A DNA stretch of 29,545 bases from a virus: IMG/VR virus record IMGVR_UViG_3300047483_000048, positions 1 through 29,545 of that record; one strand, 5' to 3'. The notes under the pieces are model-generated. The model was not told the origin of the DNA. It ran no database searches and was given only the letters and a program-made list of their open reading frames with translations. This document shows positions 1 through 8,968 of the stretch, one piece after another (the stretch's first letter is position 1; every line of letters starts with the position of its first letter). The position numbers and the translations under genes were made by a program.

Positions 1-14
1 GTACGGCAACACGA

Positions 15-209
15 ATGAGCGTACTCGTATTGAACTTCGAAACAACTGCAACTACTTGCACAACGTACTACGAACTTTTAACCGAAGAAGGTAAGTGCTT
101 AAAGGCGGACAACTACACTTTAACCGAGGAGCAGTTCGCAGCTTGGGGACAAGACAACAACGTAGTAAACGAGTATGTAGCTGATGCTATCGGGGTTACA
201 ATTTTGTAA
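15..209 (+). CDS. Small hypothetical protein, possibly 5'-truncated
   Basis: A 64-residue acidic, Thr-rich protein of unknown function. The reading frame stays open from the ATG back to the left window edge, so the real start may lie outside the window. The ATG overlaps the end of an AACACGAA motif (bases 8-15), a word that recurs throughout this genome. It is the first of three short consecutive genes leading into the tail block, so a small head-tail connector or virion role is possible, but that is inference from position only. No domain is recognisable. Confidence 0.6.
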   Translation: MSVLVLNFETTATTCTTYYELLTEEGKCLKADNYTLTEEQFAAWGQDNNVVNEYVADAIGVTIL

Positions 210-220
210 AAACACGAACT

Positions 221-358
221 ATGATAACGTTAAATGAAGAACAAGTAAAGCAGTTAGAAGCAATCCTCGCAGAAATGCCGATGAAATTTGGAGTGCCTGT
301 ATTAAACATTTTGAACGCTGCTGCTAAGGCGGAGGAAAACACGGATGCAGAAGACTGA
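221..358 (+). CDS. 45-aa hypothetical protein
   Basis: A short ORF starting at ATG 221 (MITLNEEQVKQLEAIL) and ending at TGA 356-358, overlapping the next start at 345. It is predicted helical (LNEEQVKQLEAILAEMP) with an acidic tail. An AACACGAA word lies at 211-218, just before the start, and an AACACGGA word spans the overlap with the next gene. The tight overlap and the filling of the gap between two genes support it as real. Function unknown; the position suggests the neck/tail module. Confidence 0.6.
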   Translation: MITLNEEQVKQLEAILAEMPMKFGVPVLNILNAAAKAEENTDAED

Positions 359-866
359 AGTACAAAAGGAGTTAGAGAAGTTTAGAGACTATGTAATTAG
401 TCAGTCAAGACGCAATTTGTCAAGGCTGAAAAAGAACTCATCTAAACGCTTGTATCAGTCTATTAAAGGCGATGTGAAAGCAATGCCTAACTCTATGTCG
501 ATTCAGTTTTCAATGGAAGACTATGGAGTCTTTCAAGATGCAGGGGTGTCAGGTAAGAAGAAGAAGTACAATACTCCTTACTCCTATAAATCCAAGATGC
601 CCCCACCTAAAGCATTTGACAAATGGATTGTGCGAAAAGGATTATCTCCAAGAACATCAGGAGGTCAGTTTAAAAGCCGCAAAGGTTTGTCTTATGCTAT
701 TGCTCGTAGTGTGTTTATGAACGGCATCAAACCGAGTTTGTTTTTTACTAAGCCATTCGAAGCTGCGTATAAAAGATTACCTGAGGAACTCGTAGAAAAA
801 TACGGATTAGATGCGCTAAAATTATTCAACCAACAAGTAGACCAAATAATAAAACAAAATGGCTAA
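345..866 (+). CDS. Putative tail completion / neck protein (HK97 gp10-like)
   Basis: A 173-residue basic protein with an N-terminal helix of Lys/Arg-rich sequence (about 1-45), a β-rich centre containing YGVFQDAGVSGKKKKY, and a segment PPPKAFDKWIVRKGLSPRT followed by GLSYAIARSVFMNGIKPSLFF. This arrangement (an FxDxGVxG loop, an FxxW helix, then a helix ending in 'G.. .. FF') resembles HK97 gp10-type tail-completion/neck proteins as found in Bacteroidota phages. The assignment is family resemblance plus its position ahead of the tail-tip genes, not a motif proof. It overlaps the upstream gene by 14 bp and the downstream gene by 8 bp, so it sits in a translationally coupled set. Confidence 0.55.
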   Translation: MQKTEVQKELEKFRDYVISQSRRNLSRLKKNSSKRLYQSIKGDVKAMPNSMSIQFSMEDYGVFQDAGVSGKKKKYNTPYSYKSKMPPPKAFDKWIVRKGLSPRTSGGQFKSRKGLSYAIARSVFMNGIKPSLFFTKPFEAAYKRLPEELVEKYGLDALKLFNQQVDQIIKQNG

Positions 867-1908
867 CATAAATGCAAGGAGTCCATACATCGTAACAATA
901 AACGAAACAGGGCAAATAGAAACGAAATTAGAAATCTATCTTTGGAATGGTACAGGCTCAATGCCTGCCTCACCTCAATACACGCTTTCTAAGCTCATTC
1001 CGTCTTCAAATAACCCTGCAACATATTATGATGTTTCTCCGTTCATTAGAGAGTATATTTCACACGCTGCCCTTCAGACTATCGTAACCACGATTACCGC
1101 AACCCCGAGTGCGCAATGGTGCAATGTTGGCTTGAAGCTCTTTAAGAAAGTGACTACCTCATTCATTCAGGTAGGCTCAACTCAAACGCATTTTGGTTTG
1201 GATGGCTACGGATTTTACTTAGACGGAGCTAATCCTGCTTTGGGTAACTATTTACTCAGTCCATCAACGTATACTTACAATTACGATTTATCAGGTGAGT
1301 ACGGATGGTTGACGTTATACACAGGCAGCGGCAACTCGGTCAAATACACGAACCTTTCAACGGGTGCAACTCAAACCACAGGATTGACTAACAACGTATG
1401 GCGAGACGTTCCAAGAGTATACACAACTTACGGAGCAGTTGGCAACAAGTTAGAAATCATTACAGGAGCAGGAGCAGTTTTATACACGGCTAACTTTGTA
1501 CCTAAATCAGAATGCAAATACACACCTGTTCAGATTGACTTCGTAAACAAGTTTGGTGCTTGGCAACGTGAATGGTTTTTTAAAGCATCTTACAACGGAT
1601 TGAGCGTAGAAAACACGGAGTACAATCTGATGCCTTTAACCTACCCTGCATACGATACAAAAGAAGGTCAGAGAAAGGTCTTTAATGCTAACGGAAAGGA
1701 AACTATCCGAGTGAACACCGATTGGGTGTCTGAGAGCTTCAATGAGGTCATTAAACAAATGATGTTAAGCGAAAGAATACTGATTGATAAGAAAGCTGCC
1801 AAGCTAAACACGAAATCCGTAGACCTTAAAAAATCTATCAACTCGTCTTTGATTAGCTACGAAATGGAATTTGAATACGCATTTGACACCATCAATTCAG
1901 TATCGTAA
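859..1908 (+). CDS. Virion structural protein, probable tail/tail-tip
   Basis: A 349-residue protein, Ser/Thr/Tyr/Asn-rich and predicted mostly β, with no catalytic motif. The C-terminal part contains KFGAWQREWFF, NTDWVSESFNEVIKQMML and SERILIDKK, features I associate with tail-tip-adjacent proteins of Bacteroidota siphophages (moderate confidence). Its stop shares a base with the start of the 756-aa tail gene (TAATG at 1906-1910), arguing for coupled expression. It could be a distal tail or baseplate-hub-like component; a receptor-binding role cannot be excluded. Confidence 0.5.
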   Translation: MANINARSPYIVTINETGQIETKLEIYLWNGTGSMPASPQYTLSKLIPSSNNPATYYDVSPFIREYISHAALQTIVTTITATPSAQWCNVGLKLFKKVTTSFIQVGSTQTHFGLDGYGFYLDGANPALGNYLLSPSTYTYNYDLSGEYGWLTLYTGSGNSVKYTNLSTGATQTTGLTNNVWRDVPRVYTTYGAVGNKLEIITGAGAVLYTANFVPKSECKYTPVQIDFVNKFGAWQREWFFKASYNGLSVENTEYNLMPLTYPAYDTKEGQRKVFNANGKETIRVNTDWVSESFNEVIKQMMLSERILIDKKAAKLNTKSVDLKKSINSSLISYEMEFEYAFDTINSVS

Positions 1909-4178
1909 TGAATAGAAGCGTAACAATATACATCGAAGGTCAGCGCATTGAACTCTTCAACGATGAGACTATTAACGTAACATCGTCAATTCAGAACGTT
2001 CAGGACTTATCTAAAACTTACACGGACTTTTCGCAAGGATTTACCGTTCCTGCAAGTTCGCACAACAACGCAATCTTCGAGCATTGGTATCAGTCAGATG
2101 TCAACGCAACTACTGACCCGAATCTAAGAAAAGACGGGTACATTGAAATAGACTTATTTACCTTTCGTAAGGGTAAACTACAATTAGACGGAGCAGTAAT
2201 CACCAACGGCAAACCATCGGCTTACAAAATCACGTTCTTTGGAGAAGGTGTAACGCTTAAAGATTTGTTTGGAGAAGATTTACTATCGGATTTAGACTAT
2301 ACGGCACTATCGCACAATTTTACTTCTGCGCAGGTTATTACCCGCATCCAAGACAATACCAATGCTTACGATGTAAAGTATCCGCTAATCACGTCTAATC
2401 GCATTTGGGAGTATCAGAGTACACCTGTAAACGTTCCTTTTCCAAATTGGCTTGTAAACGTCTTAACTCAAAATGATATTCACACCACTTCAGGAGCGAT
2501 AAATAAAGATGAGTTGTTTCCTGCAGTTCGGGTAACTAAGATTCTCGAAGCTATAGAGACAAAATACGGAATCACATTTAACGGAACATTCCTAACTGAT
2601 GAGCGATTTACTAAATTGTTCTTATGGTTTAAGGGTAAGGAAACGCTTGTAAAAACTTCTTACGGATATGACTTAACTTCGACTACGGTTGTTCCTACGT
2701 TTGTTAATTACGATTTAACGCAAACTTACACGGCAGCAACTAACACAATTCACGTTCAGGAGCTATCGGGTGTAATTACGCACCGCTTGATTTACAACGT
2801 TACGTCAACTACAAGCTCGGCTGATTACTACATTGACGTATATCAAAACGGAAACTTATTCAATACAATTGTAGGTTTTGGAACAGGTACTTACACTTTA
2901 GATAATATTAATCAGGTGATTGGATTAGATGCGTTATACACTATAAAAATACGCACGGCAGGCACTAACACAATAGGGTCAAACTTGGTTTATGAAGTTG
3001 ACTACGTTACAACAGGCTCGGTAAACACGGACTATCTTACGGTAACTTATTCGTCTTTGGCTACGGCTTTAAGTATAGACCTTTCGGCTAATGCTCCTAA
3101 TATAAAAGTAGGCGAGTTCTTGAAGGGAATTATGCTGATGTTCAATATGACCATTTACTCGCTTGTAGAAAACGAATATTGGCTTGAGCCGTTAGATGAT
3201 TGGTATTCCAAAGGCGCACTTGTAGACATCTCTCAACACACGGACGTAACTACTATAGAAATGGAGCGAATGCCGCTTTACAAAAAGATTCAGTTTAAGT
3301 TTCAAGATTCCGAGTGCTTCCTAAACAAGAACTTTTCTCAGACCTATAATCGCAGCTACGGAGACACGACTTATCAATACAATTACGATGGTGGCGAGTT
3401 TACTATCGAAGTTCCTTTCGAGAATCTACTACAAACCAAGTACAACGGCACGCAAGACTTACAACTCGGCTACTCTTTGAACGGGGAGTTTTCTCCGTAC
3501 ATTCCTAAGCCTGTTTTATTGTATCAATACGACAACCAAGTCACGGATTTTAAGTTTGTCAACGATGGAGGTGGTCACTCAACAATCACAACTTACACTC
3601 CTTTTGGGCAGGACTTAGAATTTAACAACTCAGACATTACGCTAAACTTTGCGCCTGAGACGTCAACGCTTTTGGAGTACCCAATTCAAAACACGCAGTT
3701 CAGTCAATACTATTTTAGTTACTTGTACAACCTTTACAACCTCAAACAACGATTGGTCAACGTAAAGACGAACCTACCAACAAGCCTACTAACAAACCTT
3801 CAGCTCAACGATAGGCTAATCATACGAGACAAGCGATACATCATAAACGAAATGAAGAGCAACTTGAACACGGGAGATGTAGACTTCCAACTAATAATGG
3901 ATTTCAGACCCGTAATCAATTCAACTATACCTATTCCAAAAGCTGCTACGGCAGGTGGCGATGTGAACTATCCTGTGAACTTACCTAACGGAGCTTATCA
4001 GGCTGATTTAGCCTGTGAAAACTCGGATGTAACTTTCTCGGTAAATCCTGTGGAGAGTTCTCAGATTATTCAAATAGGCATTCCTTCAGGTTCAGCAGGT
4101 ACGGTTTATACAATCCGCATCACTTATAGTTATTTAGATGGTACAACGAGTCAAGAATACTTTAACATATTCCAATGA
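1908..4178 (+). CDS. Large tail-tip / distal tail protein
   Basis: A 756-residue protein. The N-terminus (SVTIYIEGQRIELFNDETI, then SKTYTDFSQGFTVPASSHNN) matches a recurring N-terminal pattern of large Bacteroidota phage tail proteins. The rest is β-rich with many Thr/Tyr/Asn residues, and residues from about 690 on look like an Ig/β-sandwich terminal domain. There are no enzymatic motifs. Its length and position next to the tape measure are consistent with a tail-tip or tail-fibre-hub protein. The gene lies before the tape-measure gene, not after it as in lambda-type maps. Exact role is inferred. Confidence 0.55.
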   Translation: MNRSVTIYIEGQRIELFNDETINVTSSIQNVQDLSKTYTDFSQGFTVPASSHNNAIFEHWYQSDVNATTDPNLRKDGYIEIDLFTFRKGKLQLDGAVITNGKPSAYKITFFGEGVTLKDLFGEDLLSDLDYTALSHNFTSAQVITRIQDNTNAYDVKYPLITSNRIWEYQSTPVNVPFPNWLVNVLTQNDIHTTSGAINKDELFPAVRVTKILEAIETKYGITFNGTFLTDERFTKLFLWFKGKETLVKTSYGYDLTSTTVVPTFVNYDLTQTYTAATNTIHVQELSGVITHRLIYNVTSTTSSADYYIDVYQNGNLFNTIVGFGTGTYTLDNINQVIGLDALYTIKIRTAGTNTIGSNLVYEVDYVTTGSVNTDYLTVTYSSLATALSIDLSANAPNIKVGEFLKGIMLMFNMTIYSLVENEYWLEPLDDWYSKGALVDISQHTDVTTIEMERMPLYKKIQFKFQDSECFLNKNFSQTYNRSYGDTTYQYNYDGGEFTIEVPFENLLQTKYNGTQDLQLGYSLNGEFSPYIPKPVLLYQYDNQVTDFKFVNDGGGHSTITTYTPFGQDLEFNNSDITLNFAPETSTLLEYPIQNTQFSQYYFSYLYNLYNLKQRLVNVKTNLPTSLLTNLQLNDRLIIRDKRYIINEMKSNLNTGDVDFQLIMDFRPVINSTIPIPKAATAGGDVNYPVNLPNGAYQADLACENSDVTFSVNPVESSQIIQIGIPSGSAGTVYTIRITYSYLDGTTSQEYFNIFQ

Positions 4179-4336
4179 TACAACAAATAGTCACAATGCT
4201 GCAGTTAGATGACTTCTACGGAAACACGGAAGCCATAGACATCGCCAAAGGAAAATACAAGCTACACACGTCTCTGAAGAAAGCAATTAAACAAGCAAAA
4301 CGTGAACTTATAAACAAACAAAATGGCAGAGGTTAA
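4175..4336 (+). CDS. 53-aa basic protein between tail-tip and tape-measure genes
   Basis: Starts at ATG 4175 inside an ATGA overlap with the preceding stop and ends at TAA 4334-4336, 14 bp inside the tape-measure gene. The sequence begins MIQQIVTMLQLDDFYG and ends in a Lys/Arg-rich helix (LKKAIKQAKRELINKQ). It occupies the slot where many siphophages carry a tail-assembly chaperone, but it is far too short for a GpG/GpT pair, so I make no such call. An AACACGGA word falls inside it. Confidence 0.6.
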   Translation: MIQQIVTMLQLDDFYGNTEAIDIAKGKYKLHTSLKKAIKQAKRELINKQNGRG

Positions 4337-6101
4337 AAACATACAAATAAACGTAGATACCAAACAAGCTACAAAGGCGATGGACGACCTCGCCAAAGCT
4401 ACTCACGATGTCTCTGCAAGTTTTGAAGAAGTATATGGCGATTTACAACCGCTCACAACTCGTATGGGCGAGGCAGAAGACCGCTTGTATGAGTTAGCCA
4501 ACGCAGGACAAACCGCAACACAAGAATACCAAGACTTATTAAAGACAGTAGGTAACTACCGCAAGGTTCAGATTCAAACGGATATGGCAGTTGATGCTGC
4601 TGCTACTACAATGACTCAAAAACTCGGTGGCGCATTAAATGGTGTTACTGCAGGGTTCAGTTTGGCTCAGGGTGTAATGGGTACGTTTGGTGCGGAATCA
4701 GAGCAAATAGAAAAGGCTTTGCTCAAGGTTCAGTCAGCAATGGCTATTCAGCAAGGTATTCAAGGATTCAGAGAGGCAGTTCCGTCATTTAAAGCGTTAA
4801 AAACTGCAGTTGTATCAGGTTTCACGGGTATGACTACGGCATCTAAAATCTTTATGACCACAGGTGTACTTGCTTTGGTTGGTGCGTTAGCATATTTACT
4901 GACTAATGTAAAAGTTGTTACTCGTGCTTTTGAGGATTTTACGGATTGGTTAGGTATAACTGACAACGCTGCTAAAAGAAATGCTAAAGCCATTGAAGAT
5001 AATGCCAAAAGAGTAACTGCCGCCAATAATATGGCAATGGAGTCTTCCAAGAAAAGAGCTGATGCAATAGCCGCAAGTTATGACCACGAAATCAAAATGG
5101 CTGAAATCAATGGCAAGAATACTACTAAACTTGAGATTGAACGCAGTCAGAACTTATCTCAGAAGGCAAGAGAGCGTTACAACATAGCATTAAAAGAATA
5201 CAACGATTTACAGGGTATCAATAAGGCTTATGCTATAGAAAGACGAAGAGAGCTAAAGGATATTTTAGACGCTGAAAGGTCAACAATACAATCAGAAAGA
5301 TTTGCAAGAGAAGAAGCAAGAGCGCAAGACAAGAAGGATAGAAGTGAGGACTATGCAGAACAAAAAGAAGAAAGACTTAAGCAAGCTCGTGAGCGTTATG
5401 AAGCGGCAACAAAAGAATTAGCCGAAATTCGAGACAAAGAACTAAAACCTATAGAACTTGAAAAGATAAAAATACGTCAAGAGGGACTAAGTGTTTTGCA
5501 AGGTCAACTCAATGAGGAGGCTGAGATGAAACGCAAAGCCAACGAGCAAGAACTATTAGAACTTCAAGTAAAGGGTCAACGTGCGGCAAAGATTGCAGAG
5601 CAAGCAAACTCATTCCAAGTTAAAGCAACGTTAGATGGGTTATCTGCAATTGCTTCAATTAGTGAATTGTTTGCAGGTAAATCAGAGAAGGCTGCAAAAC
5701 GTGCGTTTCAAGTTCAAAAGGCTGCTAACATAGCAACTGCTTTAATTACAACTTATCAGAATGCAACAAGTGCTTACGCTTCTCAGTTTACACCAATACC
5801 AACTCCTGACTCTCCTATTCGTGGTGGTATCGCAGCAGGTATTGCAGTAGCTTCAGGTTTAGCTAATGTAGCTAAAATATCTCAACAAAAGTTTGAAGGT
5901 GGAACTCCTGTATCAGATGGCGGTGGCGGTGGCGGAGGCTCTATTCCGTCAATGTCTCCATCGTTTAACGTAGTAGGTAACTCAGGATTTAATCAACTCG
6001 CACAAATTCAGCAGACACCTGTCCAAGCATTCGTAGTTTCAGGAGAGGTAACATCTGCTCAGGCACTTGACCGCAACCGAATCAAAAACGCAACATTGTA
6101 A
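4323..6101 (+). CDS. Tape measure protein
   Basis: A 592-residue protein that sets tail length and probably helps DNA exit. Residues 1-100 and about 205-425 are long, Ala/Glu/Lys-rich coiled coils. A hydrophobic segment lies at about 176-196 (IFMTTGVLALVGALAYLL), typical of tape measures. A second Ala-rich amphipathic part lies at about 430-510, then a Gly-rich linker (GGGGGGGS) near 532 and a low-complexity C-terminus. Being short for the family, it would specify a rather short tail if the usual residue-to-length relation holds. It follows the tail-tip genes and directly precedes the prohead protease, an unusual position. No AACACGRA word occurs inside this gene. Confidence 0.85.
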   Translation: MAEVKNIQINVDTKQATKAMDDLAKATHDVSASFEEVYGDLQPLTTRMGEAEDRLYELANAGQTATQEYQDLLKTVGNYRKVQIQTDMAVDAAATTMTQKLGGALNGVTAGFSLAQGVMGTFGAESEQIEKALLKVQSAMAIQQGIQGFREAVPSFKALKTAVVSGFTGMTTASKIFMTTGVLALVGALAYLLTNVKVVTRAFEDFTDWLGITDNAAKRNAKAIEDNAKRVTAANNMAMESSKKRADAIAASYDHEIKMAEINGKNTTKLEIERSQNLSQKARERYNIALKEYNDLQGINKAYAIERRRELKDILDAERSTIQSERFAREEARAQDKKDRSEDYAEQKEERLKQARERYEAATKELAEIRDKELKPIELEKIKIRQEGLSVLQGQLNEEAEMKRKANEQELLELQVKGQRAAKIAEQANSFQVKATLDGLSAIASISELFAGKSEKAAKRAFQVQKAANIATALITTYQNATSAYASQFTPIPTPDSPIRGGIAAGIAVASGLANVAKISQQKFEGGTPVSDGGGGGGGSIPSMSPSFNVVGNSGFNQLAQIQQTPVQAFVVSGEVTSAQALDRNRIKNATL

Positions 6102-6121
6102 CAATTAAAAGTTGAATAGAT

Positions 6122-6706
6122 ATGCAAGTAATTGAATTAATCATAGACGAAAAAGATGCACAAAGCGGAATTGATGCCGTGAGTGTAGTCGAATCTCCTG
6201 CCATTGAGGAGAACTTTATTGCACTATCAAAACACGAAGTAGAACTTAAAGAGGTAAGCGCAGAGAAGCGTATTTTAATGGGTGCTGCTCTTATTCCTAA
6301 CAAGAAAATCTATCGTGTAAACGCAAAGAAAGAGGAGTACTACATCTACTTTTCGGAAGACACCGTGCGTCAAGCTATGGAGTTATTCTTCAAGAACGGA
6401 AACCAATCCAACGCAACATACGAACACAAGGACGCAGTCAAAGGAATGACCGTGGTAGAATCTTGGTTAATTGAGGATAGTAAATCGGATAAATCCCAAT
6501 TATATGGCTTCAATTTGCCAAAAGGAACGTGGATGATTTCTATGAAAGTGGATAATGATGAGGTATGGCAGGACGTGAAAGCTGGCAAGGTTAAAGGCTT
6601 CTCAATTGAGGGGTACTTCGCTGACAAGTTAGAAATGTCTTTAGAGCAACAAAAGAAAAATGAAATTATTGAACAACTTAAAAACTTACTTAATGAGCAA
6701 ATTTAA
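6122..6706 (+). CDS. XkdF-like prohead (capsid maturation) protease
   Basis: A 194-residue protein resembling the XkdF-like phage serine proteases that process scaffold and capsid inside the prohead. Visible blocks: GAALIPNKKIYR (about 54-65), a candidate catalytic His in TYEHKD (His102), an invariant-looking ESWLIEDSKSDK, GTWMISMKV (135-143) and the nucleophile block GFSIEGYF (Ser161). A short helical tail follows. The neighbours (scaffold-like gene and major capsid gene downstream) fit the role. The sequence SKHEVEL near residue 36 contains an AACACGAA DNA word. Assignment is by motif order and context; the catalytic residues are inferred. Confidence 0.8.
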   Translation: MQVIELIIDEKDAQSGIDAVSVVESPAIEENFIALSKHEVELKEVSAEKRILMGAALIPNKKIYRVNAKKEEYYIYFSEDTVRQAMELFFKNGNQSNATYEHKDAVKGMTVVESWLIEDSKSDKSQLYGFNLPKGTWMISMKVDNDEVWQDVKAGKVKGFSIEGYFADKLEMSLEQQKKNEIIEQLKNLLNEQI

Positions 6707-6899
6707 AACACCAAGCAAAGCAAGTCCTCGTGCTGGTAGCAAAAGAGGCTGCCTATGTGAAGACGGAACATACTCAACCAAGTGTTGTGACGGAAGTTTA
6801 CAAGCACAAGGCATCGGTAAAACTGCTGAAGTCAACGAACCTGCTCCTACTCAAACTGAGGTTAACGGAGTAAGGACTATCGTACGTCAAAACGGATAA
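6693..6899 (+). CDS. Small Cys-rich conserved head-region protein
   Basis: I chose ATG 6693 (MSKFKTPSKASPRAGSKRGC), 14 bp inside the protease gene, rather than the in-frame ATG at 6660, because the shorter product begins with the pattern I recognise from Bacteroidota phages. The 68-aa product has a basic N-terminus and a cysteine cluster CLCEDGTYSTKCCDG that could bind a metal ion or form disulfides. Function unknown. The position between protease and scaffold suggests a virion or assembly role. Confidence 0.65.
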   Translation: MSKFKTPSKASPRAGSKRGCLCEDGTYSTKCCDGSLQAQGIGKTAEVNEPAPTQTEVNGVRTIVRQNG

Positions 6900-6935
6900 A
6901 AATAAAACAAATATAAATCTAAAAATTGTTTAAGT

Positions 6936-7307
6936 ATGAACACTACAAAATCAGTTTACAATCGTTTGTTCGCAGAGGACAAGGTTGAGTTAGAAAAACA
7001 CGAAGTTGAGTTAGCAAGTGCTACTGACTTACCTAAATTGTATGCCAATGCTTTATCTATGGCAAATGTTTTATTAGGTGAAATGGGTGGTAAAGTAGCT
7101 ACACTAAAAGCTATTTTAAAACAAAAAGAAACCGAAGGTCTTAAAATGATTTCTGATTTGGATGGTGCAATGATAGATTTTGCAAAAAAGGCAAAAGAAT
7201 TAGGAATTGACCCTAAAACTGCTCCTCTTTACGCAGACGCAAAAACTGAATTAGACGCATTATACAAAGGAGTGAAATATGTCCAAGGTATTATTGGCAA
7301 ACTTTAA
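6936..7307 (+). CDS. Hypothetical helical head-module protein
   Basis: A 123-residue protein, almost entirely predicted α-helical (for example ATLKAILKQKETEGLKMISDL), with no transmembrane segment or catalytic motif. It lies between the Cys-rich small protein and the scaffold-like protein, so an assembly or minor capsid role is plausible but unproven. The upstream leader (6900-6935) is A/T-rich without a Shine-Dalgarno, as usual for Bacteroidota. It contains LEKHEVELAS, the third of the KHE stretches in this genome that are encoded by the AACACGAA DNA word. Confidence 0.65.
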   Translation: MNTTKSVYNRLFAEDKVELEKHEVELASATDLPKLYANALSMANVLLGEMGGKVATLKAILKQKETEGLKMISDLDGAMIDFAKKAKELGIDPKTAPLYADAKTELDALYKGVKYVQGIIGKL

Positions 7308-7317
7308 CCAAAAACAA

Positions 7318-7914
7318 ATGAACGAAAAATCAATCTTAAACAAAGTCCGCACACTTTTAGGTTTAGAAGTGAAGTTGGAAACTATGCGTCTATCTGATGG
7401 CGTCTCTATGCTCGAAGCAGAAATGTTCGAAGCAGGTCAACCGGTGTTCATCCTAACGGAAGACGAACAAAGAATCCCTGTTCCTGTAGGAGAGTACGAA
7501 TTAGAGGATATGCGTATCCTTGTAGTTACCGAAGAGGGTGTTATTGCCGAAGTTCGTGAAGCTGCAGAAGTGGAAGAAGAAGTAGAAGTAGAAGCTCCTG
7601 CCGTAGAGGAAGAAGTAGAAGCTGCTACCGAGACTGCTCCACAAGCTAAAAAAATCGTTGAGTCTATCGTTAAAGAATCTTTCTTCAGCGAAATCGAAGC
7701 ACTTAAAAAAGAGAACGAAGAATTGAAAGCGAAACTTTCAGCACAAACTACTGAAGTTGCAGAAGAAGTTGCACCAGTTGAATTGAGCGAAGAGCCTAAG
7801 CCTATTTCTTTCAATCCTGAAAACACACAAGCTACCGATGTATTCAAGTTTGCGACTAAAAGAAACGCAACCACTATGGACACGGTATTATCAAGAATTT
7901 CAAACATTAAATAA
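7318..7914 (+). CDS. Scaffold-like / capsid assembly protein
   Basis: I chose ATG 7318 (MNEKSILNKVRTLLGLEVKLE) over the in-frame 7279 start, which would overlap the preceding gene. The 198-residue product has an N-terminal region with a β-rich part, VFILTEDEQRIPVPVGEYEL. Then comes an extremely acidic Glu/Val/Ala repeat tract (about 82-118), then a coiled coil (SFFSEIEALKKENEELKAKL), and a short basic tail. Acidic plus coiled-coil composition, modest size and a position between protease and major capsid gene fit a scaffold removed or cleaved during maturation. Sequence alone does not distinguish scaffold from another internal head protein. Confidence 0.65.
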   Translation: MNEKSILNKVRTLLGLEVKLETMRLSDGVSMLEAEMFEAGQPVFILTEDEQRIPVPVGEYELEDMRILVVTEEGVIAEVREAAEVEEEVEVEAPAVEEEVEAATETAPQAKKIVESIVKESFFSEIEALKKENEELKAKLSAQTTEVAEEVAPVELSEEPKPISFNPENTQATDVFKFATKRNATTMDTVLSRISNIK

Positions 7915-7939
7915 TTAACTAATTAAAAACCAATAAGTT

Positions 7940-8890
7940 ATGCCTACGAGCACTTCAATCACTACTACATATGCTGGCGAGTTTGCCGGTAAGTACATCG
8001 CTGCAGCTTTATTGTCTGCACCAACTTTAGACAAAGGCGGTATCACCGTTATGCCTAATGTTAAGTACAAGCAAGTTATCAAACGAGTTGCTACTGATGA
8101 TATCATCAAGAATGCTACTTGTGATTTTGACCCTACGTCTACTATCACTTTGACTGAGCGTATTCTTCAACCTGAGTCTTTCCAAGTAAACTTACAATTG
8201 TGTAAGTCTGACTTCCGTTCAGATTGGGATGCTATCCAAATGGGTTACTCTGCATTTGACGTTCTTCCTAAGTCTTTCGCTGACTTTTTAATCGCACACG
8301 CTGCTGAGAAAGTTGCTGCAGGTATGGAAACTTCAATTTGGAGAGGTGTTAACGCAACTGCAGGTGAGTTCGCAGGTATTATGACGCAATTGACTACTGA
8401 TGCTTCTTTGCCATCAGCTCAAGAAGTTGCAGGTACTACTGTTACTGCTGCTAACGTTATTACTGAGCTTGGTAAAATCGTTGACGCTTGTCCTGCTGCT
8501 CTTTACGGAAAAGAAGATTTGACTCTTTACGTTTCTTCTAACATCTATCGTGCTTATGTTCGTGCATTGGGTGGCTTCGCTGCTTCAGGTGTAGGTGCTA
8601 ACGGTTACGATAACAAAGGTACAAACCAACAACTTGGTGATGTATTCTTTGATGGTGTTCGTGTATTCATGGCTAACGGTCTTGCTAACAACACAGCTCT
8701 TCTTGCTCAAAAATCTAACTTGTACTTCGCAACTGGTCTTTTGAATGACATGAACGAAGTTAAAGTTTTGGATATGGCTGACATTGATGGTTCACAGAAC
8801 GTCCGCGTGGTTCTCAGATTTTCGGCAGATGCTAAATACGGCTTTGCTTCTGATGTTGTTACTTACGGAATCACAAACTCTGCTAACTAG
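7940..8890 (+). CDS. Major capsid protein
   Basis: A 316-residue protein beginning MPTSTSITTTYAGEFAGKY, with ALLSAPTLDKGGITVMPNV, a conserved-looking CKSDFRSDWDAIQMGYSAFD segment, and a C-terminal half with alternating β-strands ending RVVLRFSADAKYGFASDVV. This resembles HK97-fold major capsid proteins of Bacteroidota siphophages. Expected high expression is supported by codon bias: GCT, GTT and CGT codons dominate, unlike the surrounding genes, and the gene is followed by a strong intrinsic terminator. No AACACGRA words occur here. The capsid identity rests on context (protease, scaffold-like gene, then this gene) and composition. Confidence 0.8.
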   Translation: MPTSTSITTTYAGEFAGKYIAAALLSAPTLDKGGITVMPNVKYKQVIKRVATDDIIKNATCDFDPTSTITLTERILQPESFQVNLQLCKSDFRSDWDAIQMGYSAFDVLPKSFADFLIAHAAEKVAAGMETSIWRGVNATAGEFAGIMTQLTTDASLPSAQEVAGTTVTAANVITELGKIVDACPAALYGKEDLTLYVSSNIYRAYVRALGGFAASGVGANGYDNKGTNQQLGDVFFDGVRVFMANGLANNTALLAQKSNLYFATGLLNDMNEVKVLDMADIDGSQNVRVVLRFSADAKYGFASDVVTYGITNSAN

Positions 8891-8913
8891 TCTTAGCTAA
8901 ACTTAAATAATCG

Positions 8914-8946
8914 GGGAGGGCGGTAAAAAACTTCCCTCCCTTTTTT
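8914..8946 (+). terminator. Intrinsic terminator after major capsid gene
   Basis: Arms GGGAGGG (8914-8920) and CCCTCCC (8934-8940) with a 13-nt loop, followed by six T. A strong factor-independent terminator 24 bp after the capsid stop, probably partial so that the tail genes are transcribed at a lower level. Confidence 0.9.
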
Positions 8947-8968
8947 ATAACATTAAAAACTTAAAAAT

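Noticed and set aside
4175-4336. Programmed frameshift tail-assembly chaperone pair
   Set aside because: No slippery sequence with a long downstream overlapping frame; the only small gene here is 53 aa.
4760-5050. Minus-strand open frame inside the tape-measure gene
   Set aside because: Antisense of a well-supported gene; no start context, overlaps and motifs absent. The same applies to the other minus-strand frames, including 7437-7907 inside the scaffold-like gene.
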